NCBI RefSeq assembly: GCF_014192015.1
Contig: NZ_JACHXJ010000004.1
Span: forward strand, 186,001-250,000
Reading direction: 5' to 3'
Origin: Paenibacillus rhizosphaerae
Lineage (GTDB): Bacteria > Bacillota > Bacilli > Paenibacillales > Paenibacillaceae
DNA: 64,000 nucleotides
The number at the start of each line of letters is the position of its first letter. The stretch's first letter is position 1. The position numbers and the translations under genes are program-made. This document shows positions 25,036 through 33,715 of the stretch, piece by piece. A model generated the notes under the pieces. That model saw only the letters and a list, made by a program, of their open reading frames with translations. It had not been told where the DNA came from and searched no databases.

Positions 25036-27420
25036 TTGCGAATCAGATTAAAAAGGGTACTGGTCATGTCCCTGGTTATGGTGCTGTGCATGGCCTATGC
25101 CGGAACGACCTGGGCCGCTACAGCGGATCTGACCAAGCTGGTTTTGTCCAAAAATGAGCTTACCCTTGAAATCGGCGATACGGCAAAAGTGACCGCGACG
25201 GGTGTATATTCGGATAATTCAACGGCAGATTTGACGGTAAAGGCGAGCTGGAGCGGCTCGAACAACGTAGTTGCCACCATATATAATGGTACCGTAACCG
25301 CGAAGAGCGAAGGTACGACAACGGTAACAGCCGTATTCGGAGACGTATCCGAATCGGTAACGGTGACCGTAACGAAGAAGGTCAAGGCGCTTACGAAAGA
25401 TGTGCAGAGCCTGGACCTGAAGCTGGGGGACAAGCCCCAGATCAAGCTGACCGCAACCTATACGGACAATAACACAGAGGAAGTTTCCGGCAAAGCGGAC
25501 TGGTCGACGGATAACGCCAGCGTGGCGACAGTGGTGAACGGAACGGTGACCCCGGTGGGTCCGGGTACAGCGACGCTGACGGCGGTTTACGGCAAGCAGA
25601 CCGTAACGATTCCGGTAAGCGTGGAAGTGGTGAAGCGGCTGGATGCGGACCCTGCGCAGGTGTCCATGCTGCTGAGCGAGAAGACGCCGGTTCCGGTGAC
25701 GCTGAAAGCGACCTATCCGGACGGCACGACCAAGGATAACGTTGCGGCAGACGCCGAGTGGACGTCGAGCAACGAAGGCGTGGCAGACGTCATCAAGGGG
25801 CAGATTACCCCTTATGGGCCGGGAACCGCGACGATTACGGCAAAATACGGCACGAAAACGGCAACGATCCAGGTCGATGTCGACAAGACGATCCGCCTGA
25901 AGGCGGACAAGCAGGATATGTTCCTCCATGCAGGAGATACCACCACGCAGCCGATCAAGGTTGAAGCGGTGTATCCGGACAAGGATCCGGTAGACATTAC
26001 GGGAGATGCCGTATGGTCTTCCAGCGACGAGAAGGTCGCTTATGTGAACAAAGGCGTCATTACGGCCATCGCGCCGGGCGCAGCCATCATTACCGCCAAA
26101 TACGGGGACAAGAGCGTGGCCATGAATGTCGACGTTGACGTACCCCGCCACCTCGATCTGGTCGAGAAGGTCGCGCTGAGCTTGACGGGAGATAAGACGA
26201 AACAGCTGGACTTGATCGCTACCTATGCGAACGGGGAAACCGAGAAGGTAGAGAGCAAAGCGGTATGGAAATCCAGCAATGAGGACGTCGTTTATGTCAG
26301 CGGCGGGAATCTGACGGCTTTCAAAAAAGGGGAATCCCAAGTCAGCGCAACCTACGGCGGTGTCACGGTATCGACATCCGTAGCGGTCGACATGCCGCTC
26401 AGCATCTCGCTGCCGGTAAAAAAGCTGTCCCTGAAAGTGGACGCCACCTACCAGGCGAGCATCGTGCTGGATTACGGTGCGGACCGTGCGGCCGAGACGA
26501 TCTCGTCCAAGGACAAAGTGGAATGGAGCACAAGCAAAAAGGATATTGCCGACATCGATGAAAATGGACTCATCACCGGCGTGGCGACAGGAACCGCGAC
26601 GATTACGGCCAAATACGAAGGCAAATCCTACACGATGACCGTGGAAGTTGGACTGGTCAGCGACCTGAAAGCGTCGGAGACGCTCGTGATCATGTCCGCC
26701 GGCGACAAGAAGCAGCTGACGTTGACTGCGAAGGATGCCACGGGTACAGTGGTGGACGTGACCAAGGAAGCATCCTGGAAGTCCAGCAGCTCTACGGTTG
26801 CCGGAGTAGACAATAACGGTCTGGTATCCGGTCTGAAGAGCGGGAAAGCCAACATTACCGCCGAGTACGGCGGACAAAAAGTAACGATCCCGGTGGAAGT
26901 TGACGTCATCTCCGCCATTGAGGCGAGCGAAACTGCGGTATCGTTGAAGACGGCAGGCAAAGCCAAGGATAAAACAGCCACCGTTAAACTGGAAGTGACG
27001 TTCAGCGACGGCAGCACCAAGGATGTGACGTCCAAGGCGGAATGGAAAACCGGAAACTACAAGGTGGCAGCGGTTAACGACGGAGTCATTACGGCCGCCG
27101 CCTATGGCAAAACGACCGTGACGGCCAAGTACGCCAACAAGACGGTTCGGATTCCGGTCGAAGTGGATACGCTGAAATATTTGCAGACCGACAAGGTAAG
27201 CGTGACGCTGCACGTCGGCGACAAGCTGACACTGGCGGCCACGGCGACCTACATGGATGGAACGGATGTGGACGTCTCCAAGCCGGCCCTTTGGAAGTCA
27301 TCCAAAATTTTGACGGCCACGGTGAAGGACGGCCAGATCACGGCTCACGGCAAAGGCAAGGCGACGATCACGGTCAGCTTCGGCGGCAAATCGACCAAGG
27401 TGGTTGTGACGGTACAATAG
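25036..27420 (+). CDS. Secreted protein of nine BIG2 Ig-like repeats
   Basis: Surface or secreted protein of 794 aa. TTG start, supported by TGGAGGGA 7 nt upstream. The signal peptide ends near residue 28 (TTWA-ATADL). The mature part is nine tandem bacterial Ig-like (BIG2) domains of about 82-88 residues, each with the pattern (V/L)SL..GD..L.ATY.DG...DVT..A.W.SS....A.V..G.ITA...G.ATITA.YGG. No LPXTG motif, SLH domain or transmembrane anchor follows, so it may be released or held non-covalently. The repeats have diverged, so this is not a recent expansion. Probable role: extended stalk or adhesion/matrix protein. Monocistronic with a strong terminator. Confidence 0.9.
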   Translation: MRIRLKRVLVMSLVMVLCMAYAGTTWAATADLTKLVLSKNELTLEIGDTAKVTATGVYSDNSTADLTVKASWSGSNNVVATIYNGTVTAKSEGTTTVTAVFGDVSESVTVTVTKKVKALTKDVQSLDLKLGDKPQIKLTATYTDNNTEEVSGKADWSTDNASVATVVNGTVTPVGPGTATLTAVYGKQTVTIPVSVEVVKRLDADPAQVSMLLSEKTPVPVTLKATYPDGTTKDNVAADAEWTSSNEGVADVIKGQITPYGPGTATITAKYGTKTATIQVDVDKTIRLKADKQDMFLHAGDTTTQPIKVEAVYPDKDPVDITGDAVWSSSDEKVAYVNKGVITAIAPGAAIITAKYGDKSVAMNVDVDVPRHLDLVEKVALSLTGDKTKQLDLIATYANGETEKVESKAVWKSSNEDVVYVSGGNLTAFKKGESQVSATYGGVTVSTSVAVDMPLSISLPVKKLSLKVDATYQASIVLDYGADRAAETISSKDKVEWSTSKKDIADIDENGLITGVATGTATITAKYEGKSYTMTVEVGLVSDLKASETLVIMSAGDKKQLTLTAKDATGTVVDVTKEASWKSSSSTVAGVDNNGLVSGLKSGKANITAEYGGQKVTIPVEVDVISAIEASETAVSLKTAGKAKDKTATVKLEVTFSDGSTKDVTSKAEWKTGNYKVAAVNDGVITAAAYGKTTVTAKYANKTVRIPVEVDTLKYLQTDKVSVTLHVGDKLTLAATATYMDGTDVDVSKPALWKSSKILTATVKDGQITAHGKGKATITVSFGGKSTKVVVTVQ

Positions 27421-27451
27421 AACATAAGCGGATAAAAGCGATCCGAATATT

Positions 27452-27494
27452 AAGAATCACCCACGGTCCATGTGATCAAGGGTGATTCTTTTTT
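27452..27494 (+). terminator. Terminator after BIG2 gene
   Basis: Stem AAGAATCACCC (27452-27462) / GGGTGATTCTT (27480-27490) followed by TTTTTT. It may also act for the convergent UvrA-like gene, since the left arm begins with an A-rich stretch on the other strand. Confidence 0.85.
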
Positions 27495-27630
27495 GCCCGC
27501 GCAAGTAGGGGGTTTTTCCTTCTGCAGTCAGCGCAGTATCTCGAAAGAAACATTGTGAGGCGTCTGTTCCCGTTCGAGCTCGTATTAAGGGTCATGCCGC
27601 AGGGAGCCATGGCAAAGGGGAAGCGGGCGA

Positions 27631-30174
27631 TCAGTGCGACAGATGCTCGGCCAGATAGCGGCCTGTATAAGAGGCCTGAACTGCCGCGACCTCTTCCGGT
27701 GTACCCTGCGCGATCAATTGCCCTCCGGCATCGCCGCCTTCGGGGCCGAAATCGGCGATCCAGTCGGACGCGGCCATCAGTTCGAGATGGTGCTCGATCA
27801 CGATGACCGTGTTGCCGGCATCCACGAGCCGGTTTAACAGACTGCACAGATGCCGGACATCACTGGGATGAAGCCCGGTCGTGGGTTCATCCAGCAAGTA
27901 CAAGGTATGCCCCCTGCTTTTTTTGCCGAGCTCCTTCGCCAGCTTGATCCGCTGGGCTTCTCCGCCCGACAGCGTCGTCGTGGGCTGTCCCAGCTGCAGG
28001 TAGCCAAGCCCGACTTCACTAAGCAGGTTCAGCATATCGGCAATGACCGGCTCCTCGAAGAGGGCGGCATTCTCCAGGACGGTCTGGTTCAGGATGTCCG
28101 AAATGCTGAAGCCCTTGTATTTTACGGCCAGCACAACCTCTGTGAACCGTTTTCCTAGGCATACGGGGCAGCGCACCTCGACATCCGGCAGAAAGTGCAT
28201 ATCGAGCTGCAGGGTGCCCATGCCGCGGCATTTCTCGCACCGGCCACCCGGCGTATTAAAAGAAAAATGCTTGGGACTTAGCCGTTGTTTGCGAGCCTCG
28301 GGCAGATCCGCGAATAAGCTGCGGATTGGGGTAAACAGGTCGGTGTAGGTCGCGATATTGGATCGCGAAATTTTTCCGATCGGGGCTTGGTCGACGGCAA
28401 TGACCTTGTCGATAAGCTCCAGACCGGTGATGCGTTCGTAGTTGCCCGGCATATCGCCGGACAAACGAAGATGGGATTTTGCCGCAGGTTCAAGGATGTC
28501 GAAGAGAAGGGTGGATTTGCCCGAACCCGAGACCCCTGTCACCGTGATCAGGCATCCCAGCGGAAAGCTGACGGTCAACCGCTTCAAGTTATGGGCGGAA
28601 GCCTGCTCGATCGTGAGCTTGCTTCCGCTGCCCGCTCTCCGCGTAACCGGAAGGCCGGTAATGTCCATCTCCCGTAAATACCGACCGGTAGCGGAATCGG
28701 GGATCGCTTTCAACTGTTCGATCGTTCCGGTGCCGACGACGGTTCCGCCCTCTTTTCCGGAGCCGGGCCCAATCTCAATTAGGTGGTCCGCCGCCTTCAT
28801 CACATCGGTGTCATGTTCGATGGCCAGCACGGTATTTCCCAAATCGCGAAGCCGCTTCAGCACGCGGATCAGCTTGTGGGTATCCCGCGGATGGAGTCCG
28901 GCCGTGGGCTCGTCCAGCACATATAGAACCCCGGTGAGACCCGAACCGAGCAGCGAAGCGAGCCGCAGCCGCTGGGCTTCCCCGCCGGATAACGTGCTCG
29001 CCTTCCGGTCCAGCGACAGATATTCGAGCCCGACGTCGATCAGCCGCTGGATGCGGTCCGCCAACCCATTGAAGACGGGCTCCCATACGGCCAGGCTTTC
29101 GCCTGTCAGCTGCTGCTCCAGCTGCTTAAGCCAGGCATAGAGCGGAAGGAGGGTGAATGAAGCCGCCTCAATGATGGTCGTTCCCTGAATGGTAACGAGC
29201 CGGCCTTCCCTCCCCAATCGTGATCCCCGGCAATCGGGGCAGGTCTGCATCATAAAATACCGGTCCCCCTTTTTAGAGCCCGCTCCTTCCGGATCCCCGT
29301 CATGTTCCCGGTATTTGCGAAGCAGCTGGGTGACCAGGCCCTCAAAATTGCCCTTGGCTACGGATTTGGGAGGCTTGACGCCGGGGTAGTACCGCTGGAA
29401 CTGCTCACTGGCTGCGCCATAAAGCAGCATGTCGCGCGCGATCGGGTCATAATTACGAATGGGCAGGTGCGGTTCGTAGGGAAAGCCGTAATGTTTAGAT
29501 GCCGCCAGCAGCACGTCCGCATAGTATTCGCGAACCCAGCCGTCCCAGAGCGTGACGCCTCCTTCCAAGATGCTGTGGTCTTCCTGCAAAAGCTGATCCA
29601 TGGCGATATCGGTCACGATGCCAATTCCCGTGCAGGTCGCGCAAGCTCCTTCAGGCTTGTTGAAGGAGAAGTGGGCCATCGTCAGCTTCGGGATCGAGGC
29701 ATGGCAGTGTGGGCAGGGCATATGCTTAGGCTCCTCTGCAGCGTCTTCCGATGGTTCAAGAACTTCATCGGATGCTGCTGAGGTATCTTCGAAAACGGGG
29801 TGAATGTTTTGACTGCAAGCAGGGCATACCCGCACCCCGAGCTTGGCGTACAGCACACGCAGGTACGTATAGATTTCTGTAACGGTCCCGACGGTGGACC
29901 GGGGGTTTCTGTTGGTCACATGCTGGCTGACGCTGATAGAGGGGGAAAGGCCGCGAATGGAATCCACCCGCGGTTTGCTGATGAAGTCCGTCACCATCCC
30001 CATGGACTCCATATACTGCCTTTGGCATTCCTTTTGCAGCGTATCCATTGCGAGCGACGATTTGCCCGAACCGGACAAGCCCGTCAGTACGACCAGCTTG
30101 CGTTTGGGAATGCGGAGCGAAATGTTCTTCAGGTTATGCTCCCGCGCCCCTTCGATTTCGATATAGTCATCCAC
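27631..30174 (-). CDS. UvrA-like ABC ATPase lacking the UvrB-binding domain (UvrA2 class)
   Basis: Tandem ABC ATPase of 847 aa related to excinuclease subunit UvrA. Two Walker A loops (GLSGSGKSS near 33; GVSGSGKST near 550), two LSGGEAQR signatures and two Walker B motifs (VLDEPTAGLHP, LLDEPTTGLHP) are intact. Zinc-binding CxxC pairs are present in both halves (CPHC/CATC near 155-185; CEKC/CPVC in the second half). After TEIYTYLRVLYAKLG, where normal UvrA (about 940-960 aa) carries the UvrB-interaction domain, only a short acidic linker is seen, which accounts for the smaller size. Class II UvrA proteins of this kind are linked to tolerance of DNA-binding drugs in some bacteria. No uvrB is adjacent. 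Confidence 0.9.
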   Translation of the reverse strand: MDDYIEIEGAREHNLKNISLRIPKRKLVVLTGLSGSGKSSLAMDTLQKECQRQYMESMGMVTDFISKPRVDSIRGLSPSISVSQHVTNRNPRSTVGTVTEIYTYLRVLYAKLGVRVCPACSQNIHPVFEDTSAASDEVLEPSEDAAEEPKHMPCPHCHASIPKLTMAHFSFNKPEGACATCTGIGIVTDIAMDQLLQEDHSILEGGVTLWDGWVREYYADVLLAASKHYGFPYEPHLPIRNYDPIARDMLLYGAASEQFQRYYPGVKPPKSVAKGNFEGLVTQLLRKYREHDGDPEGAGSKKGDRYFMMQTCPDCRGSRLGREGRLVTIQGTTIIEAASFTLLPLYAWLKQLEQQLTGESLAVWEPVFNGLADRIQRLIDVGLEYLSLDRKASTLSGGEAQRLRLASLLGSGLTGVLYVLDEPTAGLHPRDTHKLIRVLKRLRDLGNTVLAIEHDTDVMKAADHLIEIGPGSGKEGGTVVGTGTIEQLKAIPDSATGRYLREMDITGLPVTRRAGSGSKLTIEQASAHNLKRLTVSFPLGCLITVTGVSGSGKSTLLFDILEPAAKSHLRLSGDMPGNYERITGLELIDKVIAVDQAPIGKISRSNIATYTDLFTPIRSLFADLPEARKQRLSPKHFSFNTPGGRCEKCRGMGTLQLDMHFLPDVEVRCPVCLGKRFTEVVLAVKYKGFSISDILNQTVLENAALFEEPVIADMLNLLSEVGLGYLQLGQPTTTLSGGEAQRIKLAKELGKKSRGHTLYLLDEPTTGLHPSDVRHLCSLLNRLVDAGNTVIVIEHHLELMAASDWIADFGPEGGDAGGQLIAQGTPEEVAAVQASYTGRYLAEHLSH

Positions 30175-30275
30175 GAATCCATCCCTCTCTTTCGTTTGCG
30201 ATAGGGTATCTTAGTCGTCTTTAGAATAGTTCTTATATACGACAAAAGATGACGTAATTGAGGGATGTCATAACA

Positions 30276-30303
30276 AAAAGGCCGCCGCTGAAGCGGTGGC
30301 CTA
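30276..30303 (-). terminator. Terminator for the minus-strand arm
   Basis: Read on the minus strand, GGCCACCGCT-TC-AGCGGCGGCC is followed by TTTTTG, a strong hairpin with a U-tract about 185 bp after the gene ending at 30489. The rest of the 314-bp gap holds a short direct repeat (TTCACGAACG, about 30308 and 30331) and no gene. A promoter for the UvrA-like gene must lie at about 30190-30270 but no good match was found. Confidence 0.75.
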
Positions 30304-30488
30304 TTCATGTTCACGAACGATTTTAAGAACGATTCACGAACGGTTCGTACACGATATTCTTTTAGAATTGGTCTGAAGGCCAGATTTCGTCTTGATCGGA
30401 CATCGGGTAAAGCCATAGCGTATCTGCCTGCAGGAATAGCTGTCCTCGCAGGGCTAACCCTTATTGGAAGCAACCGAACCTCCCGAAT

Positions 30489-32279
30489 CTACTCCAACCG
30501 TTCCACGTCTACGACCGGTACGCTCACAGGCTCGACGGTCTGATCGCCGTCCGGGTACATCTCCTCGGACTCGTTATAGGTCCCGATGACGGTCACGCTG
30601 CCCTCGGTGAATTGGAAATTGCCCCTCAGTTTGATATACGACCCTTCCATTTCCGCGAGCCCTTCGCCTTGGCCGCTTTGGACGACATAGATGGTAAAGC
30701 GGACCTTCTCTCCCGGATGCAACGGCAGATCGGTCGCTACGATATCCGTATAGTCCTGCTGGAAGCCCGTAAATTCATAGGCATCGCCGCGCCGCTCGTA
30801 TACCGCCTCCGGCGCCGTGCTGCCGGCAGTGTTCGTCCCGCCGGTCAAGCCGCCTCCGCCGACCTCCGGATTCGTCACCAGGAGCGACTTGTCCGATTGA
30901 ACGCTATAGCCGTCCGCGCTGAATTGGAACAGCTGGACCATGCCGTTCTCCCGGACCTCATAAGCGGCATACAGCGCCTTCCGGGTCGAAGAGTCCGCCT
31001 CGACGAGAATGACCGGCGTGGCGCCCGTGCTGAGCGACGGTTCGATGGAGACTTTCCGGATGGCGGCTCCCTGCGGGAAATCATGGCTGCTGTAACCCTG
31101 CACCGTCTCATCGCCGTTCATCCGGGCGAAGTAGACGGTGTTATTGCCATCCGCCCCGATGGCATAGGCTTTGCCGCCGAAGCGCTCCGCTCCTCCGCTG
31201 ACGAAGTCGTAGGAGGGGGAGGGATCGGCGCTCTGCAGCAGGCGGACCGGATCGTGAACCGTCCAGGCCAGCTGGGCCGCCTTGATCTTGTCTTCCGTAT
31301 CCTCGTAGCCGGATAAGGCCTGGTAGATCGCGATTGCCTCTTCATACTTATGGTTCTTCACTTTGCGGTCGGCGCTCTTCAGCCAGGTGCCGATTTGCCG
31401 GGTGATGTAATCCTGGACAGCCGACTTCTTTATGCCGGCGCCAGCCATATATTCGGCGTATATCTTGGCGTGGGCGGCAAAGTTGGCCGCCTGGTCTCCC
31501 TGTACGTCCTTTGTAAGCAGGGTACGGGTGAGGGAATCGGCTTTCTCTTTTACCCAATTCGCCTTAAAGCTGCGGCTGGTGTATTCGGTCATCATGGACA
31601 TCGACCAGTCCAGCATGTCCTGATACTGCCCGGCACCCGCCATACGGGTCATCAGGGCCTCGTCATACGATTGGAATTTTCCGCTTAACTGCTTGCTTTT
31701 GGCTCCCGCGCCGCCATAAAATTCCGCCGGAATGGCCAGCAGATTCCATTTAAAGGCGTTGTCGTTAACCTGTCCCTGGGCCAATTGATCCTTCGCCCGT
31801 TGGTAAAAGAGGGACTGGAACTGCTTGAAATCCTTGGTCAGATCCTCCGAAATCCCGTACATGGCGGAGATCTTCGGATAGTAGGAGGCCAGCGGCTGGC
31901 TGGCTGCCATATATTTTTTCTTGGCGGCAACCAAGTCGGCGTACACATTCATGAGCCCGGCAAAATCCCGGTTTCCGGCCGCAGTCTCCGCGCGGCGATC
32001 CAGGCGGGACAGCGACTGCTTCATGGAGGTGATCGGCTCAAGCTCTTTCAGGCGGGAGGCGATCAAATCCTCCTTATAGCGTATGGACCGGTTTGCGGCG
32101 GCTTTTTGATACCATTCCTCCGCGCTGATCAGATCTTTCCGGTCGTAGTATTGATCCGCTTGTGCGACCCAATCGATCTTCCGGTTTATGTCATAGCCCT
32201 TGACTCCGATCAGGACCACAACCGCGGCGCAGAGCAAAATATACAAATTGCGCAGGGTTAGCGCGTTTTTCATCGTCAT
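30489..32279 (-). CDS. Membrane-anchored protein of unknown function, 596 aa
   Basis: Not recognised by me as a named family. One N-terminal transmembrane helix (about 12-28) is followed by a long, mostly helical, probably extracytoplasmic region. Near residues 35-75 (WVAQADQYYDRKDLISAEEWYQ...) and 315-350 (KYEEAIAIYQALSGYEDTEDKI) it shows TPR-like helix pairs. The last 200 residues look beta-rich, with a C-terminal segment resembling an OB-like strand pattern (ETVQGY, KVRFTIYVV, VTVIGTYNESEEMYPDG). Starts at codon 1 or 3 are both possible. It lies 16 bp downstream of the zinc-ribbon protein gene, in the minus-strand arm of the GTPase/VWA locus, so a role in that system is inferred from position. 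Confidence 0.75.
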   Translation of the reverse strand: MTMKNALTLRNLYILLCAAVVVLIGVKGYDINRKIDWVAQADQYYDRKDLISAEEWYQKAAANRSIRYKEDLIASRLKELEPITSMKQSLSRLDRRAETAAGNRDFAGLMNVYADLVAAKKKYMAASQPLASYYPKISAMYGISEDLTKDFKQFQSLFYQRAKDQLAQGQVNDNAFKWNLLAIPAEFYGGAGAKSKQLSGKFQSYDEALMTRMAGAGQYQDMLDWSMSMMTEYTSRSFKANWVKEKADSLTRTLLTKDVQGDQAANFAAHAKIYAEYMAGAGIKKSAVQDYITRQIGTWLKSADRKVKNHKYEEAIAIYQALSGYEDTEDKIKAAQLAWTVHDPVRLLQSADPSPSYDFVSGGAERFGGKAYAIGADGNNTVYFARMNGDETVQGYSSHDFPQGAAIRKVSIEPSLSTGATPVILVEADSSTRKALYAAYEVRENGMVQLFQFSADGYSVQSDKSLLVTNPEVGGGGLTGGTNTAGSTAPEAVYERRGDAYEFTGFQQDYTDIVATDLPLHPGEKVRFTIYVVQSGQGEGLAEMEGSYIKLRGNFQFTEGSVTVIGTYNESEEMYPDGDQTVEPVSVPVVDVERLE

Positions 32280-32294
32280 ATCTTTATGGCCTCT

Positions 32295-33230
32295 TTATTC
32301 CCATTTTTGAAAATCCGGGTCCCAGCGGTATTTTTCATTATAAATGGCGGATACCTCGTCGCGGAGACCGTCCCAGGACTGGTTCGGATGGCGCCGCACG
32401 ATCTGGTACAGCCGCAAAAACCGTTCCCGCGGCAGGCCGCGCGCGTAGCGCCGGATGAAGTCAGGATACATGTCCACGTACTTCTTCATCCGCACAGCGG
32501 CGCCGGCCGCCGCCGTCATAATGCTGGCACCCTGCTTCATTTGCAGGATGTAACGCTCGTGAATGAGCAGATAACGAATGGCGCTGGCTTTGATCAGCTC
32601 GCGTTTGACCTTGGCGATTTCGCCGATATAAGCGGCCAGATCGGAATCGAAATCCTCGATCAGCAGCGGCTCCAGCTCGAGATCCATGTCTTTGCGCAGC
32701 ACGAACGACTGAAGCAGCACGATTTGCTGCAGCCGGATCCGGTCGTTATGCACGATCGTGCCAATCTCCCGCAGAATCTCGTAACCGATCTGTTCGTCAT
32801 CCTTCATGGCGGCCGAGGCGGTGGACAGATTCAAATAGATGCCTTCCAGGATCAGGCGCTGGCTGCCGTGGAGCAGCTTGTCCAGCTGGCGGCGGGTCTC
32901 GGACGGCAGCATGCGCCGTTGAAGCAGCCACAGCAGGACTGTCAGCAGGATGCCCCCGCCCAGGCAGACGGCGATCTGCAGGAACGTCTGGCTCAGCAGC
33001 ACCGCCATCAGTGTGAGCAGAAGGGCGGCAAGCCTTTCGGTCTGCATTGACTGCTTGGCGTTTCTCTCTGCCTGGTCCATGACCGGGATCAGCGCGTGCC
33101 GGCCGCAGTTGGCGCACGTGTCTTCCCACAGGATGGTAAAATGATGGCAATGTTTGCAAACTCTTAACTTTTGATAGGCATATCTCGTTCTATAATAAGG
33201 GCGCAGACGTACCGGCTTCTTCTTAACCAT
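32295..33230 (-). CDS. Zinc-ribbon membrane protein of unknown function, 311 aa
   Basis: The basic N-terminus is followed by a zinc ribbon with CKHC (C25, C28) and CANC (C39, C42), then two closely spaced transmembrane helices (about 65-106). A helical cytoplasmic region of about 200 residues includes RRQLDKLLHGSQ and the C-terminal VRRHPNQSWDGLRDEVSAIYNEKY. I do not recognise the family. The start codon lies inside the last codons of the 49-aa gene (8-bp overlap), so the two are translationally coupled. The zinc ribbon parallels that in the GTPase at 44945, which may point to a shared assembly or nucleic-acid/protein docking role (inference). Confidence 0.8.
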   Translation of the reverse strand: MVKKKPVRLRPYYRTRYAYQKLRVCKHCHHFTILWEDTCANCGRHALIPVMDQAERNAKQSMQTERLAALLLTLMAVLLSQTFLQIAVCLGGGILLTVLLWLLQRRMLPSETRRQLDKLLHGSQRLILEGIYLNLSTASAAMKDDEQIGYEILREIGTIVHNDRIRLQQIVLLQSFVLRKDMDLELEPLLIEDFDSDLAAYIGEIAKVKRELIKASAIRYLLIHERYILQMKQGASIMTAAAGAAVRMKKYVDMYPDFIRRYARGLPRERFLRLYQIVRRHPNQSWDGLRDEVSAIYNEKYRWDPDFQKWE

Positions 33231-33372
33231 GGCGGTCTCCCGGATTGGCGATGGTGAGCAGCGTTTCGTCCAGCTCTTCCGGCAGCGGCGCGGTCTTCTG
33301 GCGTCTGAAATAATTGACGGATTTGATCAAAACAAAAAGAAACAAAACGGCGAGACATCCGTAAGCAATCAT
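33223..33372 (-). CDS. Small membrane protein, 49 aa
   Basis: First gene of the minus-strand arm. Translation begins MIAYGCLAVLFLFVLIKSV: one hydrophobic helix (about 2-18), then a basic stretch (YFRRQK) and an acidic/polar tail (PLPEELDETLLT...PGDRHG). By the positive-inside rule the tail would be cytoplasmic. An AAGGA ribosome site lies about 8 nt upstream, and the stop codon overlaps the next start by 8 bp, both signs of a real gene. Possible role as a membrane adaptor or regulator of the larger zinc-ribbon protein is inference. No homologue is known to me. Confidence 0.72.
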   Translation of the reverse strand: MIAYGCLAVLFLFVLIKSVNYFRRQKTAPLPEELDETLLTIANPGDRHG

Positions 33373-33545
33373 ATCGATATTCCTTTCTATCGGATGGATA
33401 ATTATGCAAGCTGATAGTTAGGTCCTAATGCCTACAACCCGCGGATCTCCTGTAAACATTGAACTTTGGCAGGTATAATTATATCATAATGTTATAGATT
33501 GGGATATTTTAGCGCCTGTCATGGAAGTTTCTACTGAATATGGAA

Positions 33546-33571
33546 TGAAACTAGAAACGGTGCTTCACGTT
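33546..33571 (+). promoter_or_regulatory. ECF-sigma-like promoter of the GTPase/VWA operon
   Basis: TGAAAC (33546-33551), 16 bp, then CGTT (33568-33571) resembles SigW/SigM-class promoters (TGAAAC-N16/17-CGTA/C). It would give a leader of about 140 nt before 33716. The 340-bp divergent region (33373-33715) also contains an AT-rich stretch with TATAAT at about 33476 that could serve either arm. No operator-like repeat was seen. Confidence 0.42.
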
Positions 33572-33715
33572 TTTTTATCGTTTCTTAAGGAATATTTAAG
33601 ACTTTTTGCCTAGAGTTAATAGTGGCATTCTTGCGGCTAGGAAAGGTCGAATTTTGCGGAATACTGACCTCGAATATTTGGAAACCGAAGACTAACGTTG
33701 TGAAGGAGAAACCCT

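Noticed and set aside
25219..27213. Minus-strand frame of 664 codons opposite the BIG2 gene
   Set aside because: Its apparent repeats simply mirror the BIG2 repeats on the other strand.
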